Positions 5,697 to 7,986 of a stretch of DNA of 7,986 nt are shown here, piece after piece (the stretch's first letter is position 1; each line of letters starts with the position of its first letter). The notes below the pieces were generated by a model that ran no database searches, was not told the origin of the DNA, and was given only the letters and a program-made list of their open reading frames with translations. Origin of the DNA: Microbacterium sp. Lineage in GTDB: Bacteria > Actinomycetota > Actinomycetes > Actinomycetales > Microbacteriaceae. The stretch spans positions 1 through 7,986 of the forward strand of contig JAITUD010000136.1 of the NCBI GenBank assembly GCA_031286555.1, written 5' to 3'. The position numbers were made by a program, and so were the translations under genes.

Positions 5697-5721
5697 CGGG
5701 CACGACGACAAGGAGACTCCC

Positions 5722-6288
5722 ATGCAGAGACTCACGATCGACTTCATCATCTCGCTGGACGGCTACGGGTCCGCGCGGGGCTGGCCGGGGTGGTGGGGCC
5801 TGGAGGGTCCCGAGTACCTCGGCTGGCTCGAGGAGCTGCCCGAGCAGGACCATCCGGTGCTCATGGGCGCGAACACGTACCGCGTGATGTCGTCGCTCAC
5901 GGCCGGCGGCGAGCCTGGCACCGACGTGCTGAACGACGTGCAGAAGTTCGTCTTCTCGTCGACGCTCGAAGAGCCGCTCGGCTGGCAGAACTCCACCCTG
6001 GTGCGCACGGATGCCGTGGAGTACGTGCGCCGGCTCAAGGAGGAGTCCGACCGTCCGCTGCGCACACTCGGCAGCGTCTCACTGTGCCGTTCGCTGCTGA
6101 AGGCCGGACTCGCCGATCGCTTCCGGGTCGTCGTGTTCCCCGTGATCACCGGCGCCACGGGGAGTGAGCGCATCTTCGACGGCTATCCCGACGTGCGCCT
6201 CGAGCTGGTCGAGGCGCGCACCTTCGACAACCGCAGTCAACTGCTGGAGTACGTGCCGACGGTGATCGACGCCCCGCCTCTGGAGTGA
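5722..6288 (+). CDS. Dihydrofolate reductase family protein (RibD C-terminal-like)
   Basis: 188-aa probably cytosolic NADPH-binding reductase of the DHFR/RibD-C fold. The N-terminal strand is LTIDFIISLDGYGS (4-17), with Asp13 in SLDG as is typical of this group. LMGANTYRVM (47-56) takes the place of the family's GRxT nucleotide-contact helix. The C-terminal signature runs from LGSVSLCRSLLKAGLADRF (116-134) to VVFPVITGATG (137-147) and IFDG (151-154), as in RibD-C. A WPGWWG stretch (21-26), rich in Trp and Gly near the active site, is notable. Such single-domain actinobacterial proteins are usually not the housekeeping folate enzyme, and the substrate is unknown. AAGGAG (5710-5715) sits 6 nt before the ATG. 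It follows the AhpD-like gene after 75 bp with its own -10 candidate, and converges on the J-domain gene with a 3-bp gap. Confidence 0.88.
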   Translation: MQRLTIDFIISLDGYGSARGWPGWWGLEGPEYLGWLEELPEQDHPVLMGANTYRVMSSLTAGGEPGTDVLNDVQKFVFSSTLEEPLGWQNSTLVRTDAVEYVRRLKEESDRPLRTLGSVSLCRSLLKAGLADRFRVVVFPVITGATGSERIFDGYPDVRLELVEARTFDNRSQLLEYVPTVIDAPPLE

Positions 6289-6302
6289 GGCTCAGGCGAG
6301 CC
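6276..6302. terminator. Overlapping hairpins at the 6288/6292 convergent ends
   Basis: GCCTC (6276-6280) can pair with GAGGC (6287-6291), or GGCTC (6289-6293) with GAGCC (6298-6302) around AGGC. The two are mutually exclusive. Both stop codons lie within the 9-bp palindrome TGAGGCTCA (6286-6294). There is no T-tract. A bidirectional terminator is possible, but the stems are only 5 bp. Confidence 0.25.
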
Positions 6303-7191
6303 GCACGGTCTGCTGCAGGCGAGTGCGCACATCGAACAGCTCGTTGCCGCCGATCACGCGCGTGCCGGCGATGCCGGTGCGCAGCACCGTGCGCAGCACG
6401 CTGCGCCGCACCACGACGACCGGCAGGCCACGCACCGCGCCGAGCGGCACGGCCGCCTCGGCCAGGTCGTCGTCGGGGAACACGAAGATCGCGGCACTGA
6501 ACCGCACGCGCGCGGCGCGCGAGACCAGACGGATGCGGGTGAGCAGATCTCCGACCGGAGCATCCGGCCCCGCGATCTCGCCGCTGCGGAACCGCACGTC
6601 CGTGCCGAGATCCGCCGACATCACGCCGTACAGACCCGACGGGCCGAGCACGACGTGATCGATCTTGCCGCCGTCGCCGGGAACGGCCGACGCCGCGACG
6701 TCGTGCCATACCGTGAAGCCCATGCCGAGATCGGCGAGGATGCGTGAGGTCGCCTCCTCGGCGAGAGCGTTCGCCAGCAGCATCCGCAGCTCGACCGGGA
6801 CGGTGCGCACGAATGCGGGGTCGTAGGGGGCGGACACCGCGGCATCCGCCCATTCCTGCACTCGTGCGACGTATCGCCGGCGCAGCCACCCGCCGGCCGT
6901 GCCGTGGAACCGGGCGCGAGGCCTGGTGTCGGTGCGGACGGGCTCGCGCCATCCGCTCCACTCCGACTCGCCTGCGAAGCCGTGGCCGCGGTCGTAGGCC
7001 GCGCGATCCTCGGGGGTGCCGACCAGCTCCCAGGCGCGCTGCACCCGGATGAACACGGCGGCGTCGCCGCCGGTGTCGGGATGCGTGCGCCGCAGCTGCA
7101 GCCGGAACGCACGGCGCAGGTCGTCGTCGGATGCGTCGGGCGCGACGCCGAGCACCTCGTACGCCGACGCGGAGAGCGGGCTGTCGAACAT
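6292..7191 (-). CDS. J-domain (DnaJ-like) protein with C-terminal NERD-like, probably degenerate nuclease domain
   Basis: 299-aa cytosolic protein. Residues 8-68 form a J domain: YEVLGVAPDAS (11-21), LRRAFRLQLRRTHPDTGG (25-42) with the HPD tripeptide at 37-39 that stimulates Hsp70 ATPase, and AYDRGHG (65-71). No Gly/Phe region, zinc finger or DnaJ client domain follows. Instead, a basic, Trp-containing linker leads to a region resembling the NERD (nuclease-related) fold: the helix LANALAEEATSRILADLG (139-156), a WHDV strand (162-165), then GKIDHVVLGPSGLYGV (175-190), where NERD proteins have IDHVVxGPxGxxxI. The following V(E/D)xK catalytic piece is replaced by MSADLGT (191-197), so nuclease activity is doubtful. 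ATG 7191 is chosen because AGGAG precedes it by 4 nt and the -10 candidate fits; the upstream GTG at 7215 would add eight residues. J domain firm; NERD link is inference. Confidence 0.82.
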   Translation of the reverse strand: MFDSPLSASAYEVLGVAPDASDDDLRRAFRLQLRRTHPDTGGDAAVFIRVQRAWELVGTPEDRAAYDRGHGFAGESEWSGWREPVRTDTRPRARFHGTAGGWLRRRYVARVQEWADAAVSAPYDPAFVRTVPVELRMLLANALAEEATSRILADLGMGFTVWHDVAASAVPGDGGKIDHVVLGPSGLYGVMSADLGTDVRFRSGEIAGPDAPVGDLLTRIRLVSRAARVRFSAAIFVFPDDDLAEAAVPLGAVRGLPVVVVRRSVLRTVLRTGIAGTRVIGGNELFDVRTRLQQTVRLA

Positions 7192-7218
7192 GCGGCTCCT
7201 CGGATCGGCGGACACATC

Positions 7219-7224
7219 AGGCTA
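7219..7224 (-). promoter_or_regulatory. Candidate -10 (TAGCCT) for the J-domain gene
   Basis: On the minus strand TAGCCT lies 27 bp before ATG 7191. Transcription starting about 7 nt downstream would begin inside the GTG-led extension, excluding that start, and would leave a short leader carrying AGGAG. Its -35 zone overlaps the opposite promoter's -10 at 7240-7245. Confidence 0.4.
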
Positions 7225-7239
7225 ACCGGGAGCGCCGTC

Positions 7240-7245
7240 TAGATT
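7240..7245 (+). promoter_or_regulatory. Candidate -10 (TAGATT) for the 59-aa membrane protein
   Basis: TAGATT is followed by GGAACG (6 nt) and GTG 7252, a leaderless arrangement. The -35 zone, 17-18 bp upstream, overlaps the J-gene -10 at 7219-7224, so the two promoters occupy the same DNA back to back. Confidence 0.45.
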
Positions 7246-7251
7246 GGAACG

Positions 7252-7431
7252 GTGAACAAGACCAGCATCTGGACCGTCCTCGGCGTGATCGCCGCCGTGG
7301 TGATCGCCTGGTGGATCGTGACCGCGCTGTTCTCGGTCGTCTGGTTCGTCGTGAAGCTCGCGATGGTCGCCGTCGTCGCGGTGCTCGTCTACGCCCTGAT
7401 CCGCATGCTCACGCGCTCGCGCGAGGACTGA
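7252..7431 (+). CDS. Small two-helix membrane protein (59 aa), unknown
   Basis: The protein begins MNKTSIWTVL and is hydrophobic for nearly its whole length. Two transmembrane segments are likely, about residues 6-31 and 33-52, joined by a short stretch containing Trp31 and Lys35 and ending in a basic tail, RMLTRSRED (51-59). The positive C-terminal end favours a cytoplasmic C-terminus. No catalytic residue or known motif is visible, and I do not recognise the family. GTG 7252 is supported by the TAGATT hexamer 6 nt upstream and by the absence of an in-frame stop up to TGA 7429-7431. It is divergent from the J-domain gene across a 60-bp gap and ends exactly where the convergent TSUP gene ends. 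A small, highly hydrophobic, codon-biased ORF like this is probably real, but function cannot be stated. Confidence 0.65.
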   Translation: MNKTSIWTVLGVIAAVVIAWWIVTALFSVVWFVVKLAMVAVVAVLVYALIRMLTRSRED

Positions 7432-7435
7432 TCAG
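7428..7435. other. Palindromic back-to-back stop codons
   Basis: CTGATCAG is a perfect 8-bp palindrome containing the TGA stop of the plus-strand small gene (7429-7431) and, on the other strand, the TGA stop of the TSUP gene (7434-7432). The two coding regions abut with no base between them, so no terminator fits outside a coding region. Confidence 0.8.
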
Positions 7436-7986
7436 CCCAGCCCGCCGTTCAGCAGCACGACGAACAGAACCAGCCCGAACGCGACGATCGACCACCGAAG
7501 GGGAGTCGGCGGGATCTTCCGCCCGACCCGGGCGCCGATCCAGCCGCCGACCAGGCCGCTGATGGCCATGATGATCGCGGCCGGCCAGGCCACCGTCGCG
7601 AACGCGACGAAGAAGACCAGCGAGACCATGCTGGCGACCGCCGACATCACGCTCTTCAGGGCGTTCAGCCGCTGGATGCCGTCGTTCAGCGTCATCCCCA
7701 TCACGCCGAGCATCATGATGCCGAGCCCGGCGTTGAAGTAGCCCCCGTAGACGCCGACGCCGAGCTGGCCGATGCTCGCCCAGGTCAACCGCTCAGGACC
7801 GTCCGAGCGGGCGGTGAGCCGCGCGATCGCGGGCTGCACGGCCAGCAGCAGCGTGGATGCCAGGATGAGCCACGGCACCACGGCCGTGAAGGTGCCCTCG
7901 GAGCCGAGCAGCAGCAGTGCCGAGCCGGCCACCGCGCCGACGGCGGTGACGATCGCCAGCGGCAGGATGCGTCGGCGCTGGCCGCG
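7432..7986 (-). CDS. TauE/SafE (TSUP) family permease, C-terminal part (runs off the right edge)
   Basis: The frame is open to the window edge, giving 184 visible residues of a multi-pass inner-membrane protein; the start lies beyond. TSUP proteins are thought to export or import sulfite, sulfonates or related anions. Likely helices lie at about residues 8-28, 33-52, 70-100, 110-132, 135-155 and 164-183. The second TSUP repeat is recognisable: GVGVYGGYFNAGLGIMMLG (76-94), followed by RLNALKSVMSAVASM (106-120), both characteristic of the family. The C-terminal GARVGRKIPP loop (151-160) is also typical. A GTG at 7932-7930 could look like a start but lies inside the conserved region and is not the true start. 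Family members are about 250 residues, so roughly the first quarter is missing. Substrate unknown. Confidence 0.9.
   Translation of the reverse strand, partial: RGQRRRILPLAIVTAVGAVAGSALLLLGSEGTFTAVVPWLILASTLLLAVQPAIARLTARSDGPERLTWASIGQLGVGVYGGYFNAGLGIMMLGVMGMTLNDGIQRLNALKSVMSAVASMVSLVFFVAFATVAWPAAIIMAISGLVGGWIGARVGRKIPPTPLRWSIVAFGLVLFVVLLNGGLG

Noticed and set aside
4993..5853. Minus-strand open frame opposite the AhpD-like gene
   Set aside because: No motif, biased composition, and the plus strand carries a CxxC enzyme with a strong ribosome site.
7192..7215. GTG 7215 as the start of the J-domain protein
   Set aside because: The likely transcription start falls inside this extension, and ATG 7191 has AGGAG just upstream.
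1..7986. tRNA, rRNA, CRISPR, insertion sequence or prophage signals
   Set aside because: No cloverleaf, repeat-spacer array, transposase, integrase or target-site duplication was seen; gene order and composition look uniform and chromosomal.

Overview
The window is high-GC (roughly 70% by eye), with densely packed genes, G/C-ending codons, frequent GTG starts, several genes with a -10-like hexamer 6-7 nt before the start codon (leaderless pattern), and strong enrichment of the hexamer GGATGC. Together with the protein types this points to a high-GC actinobacterium, most likely Microbacteriaceae (Microbacterium or a close relative). That placement rests on pattern recognition and no database search was run. 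I see no RNA gene, CRISPR array, insertion sequence, phage gene or integration site. It looks like ordinary chromosomal housekeeping and accessory sequence.

Layout: (1) 1-445 minus, 5' part of a ClC-family ion channel, divergent from (2) 652-2301 plus, a SulP anion transporter with a STAS domain; the 206-bp gap between them holds two near-perfect palindromes. (3) A minus-strand run, in transcription order: a 64-aa four-cysteine protein (4026-3832), an alpha/beta hydrolase (3775-3002) and a histidine phosphatase (2976-2317), whose end converges on SulP. (4) A plus-strand run: a GNAT acetyltransferase (4130-4702), a 110-aa unknown protein (4746-5078) overlapping by 14 bp an AhpD/CMD-type CxxC protein (5065-5646), then a DHFR/RibD-fold reductase (5722-6288). 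(5) A J-domain protein with a NERD-like C-terminal region (7191-6292, minus), converging on the reductase with a 3-bp gap. (6) A 59-aa two-helix membrane protein (7252-7431, plus), whose stop codon abuts the stop of (7) a TauE/SafE (TSUP) permease on the minus strand that runs off the right edge.

Functionally this is a mixed neighbourhood: three membrane transport proteins (ClC, SulP, TSUP), small stress- or redox-type enzymes (AhpD-like, DHFR-like, hydrolase, phosphatase, GNAT) and two poorly characterised items. The most unusual protein is the J-domain/NERD-like fusion: the Asp-His strand of the NERD fold is recognisable, but the acidic-x-Lys part of the nuclease site appears lost. The four-cysteine 64-aa protein and the cysteine-less partner of the AhpD-like enzyme are the other candidates for little-described biology. 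I found no clear new defence or mobile system.
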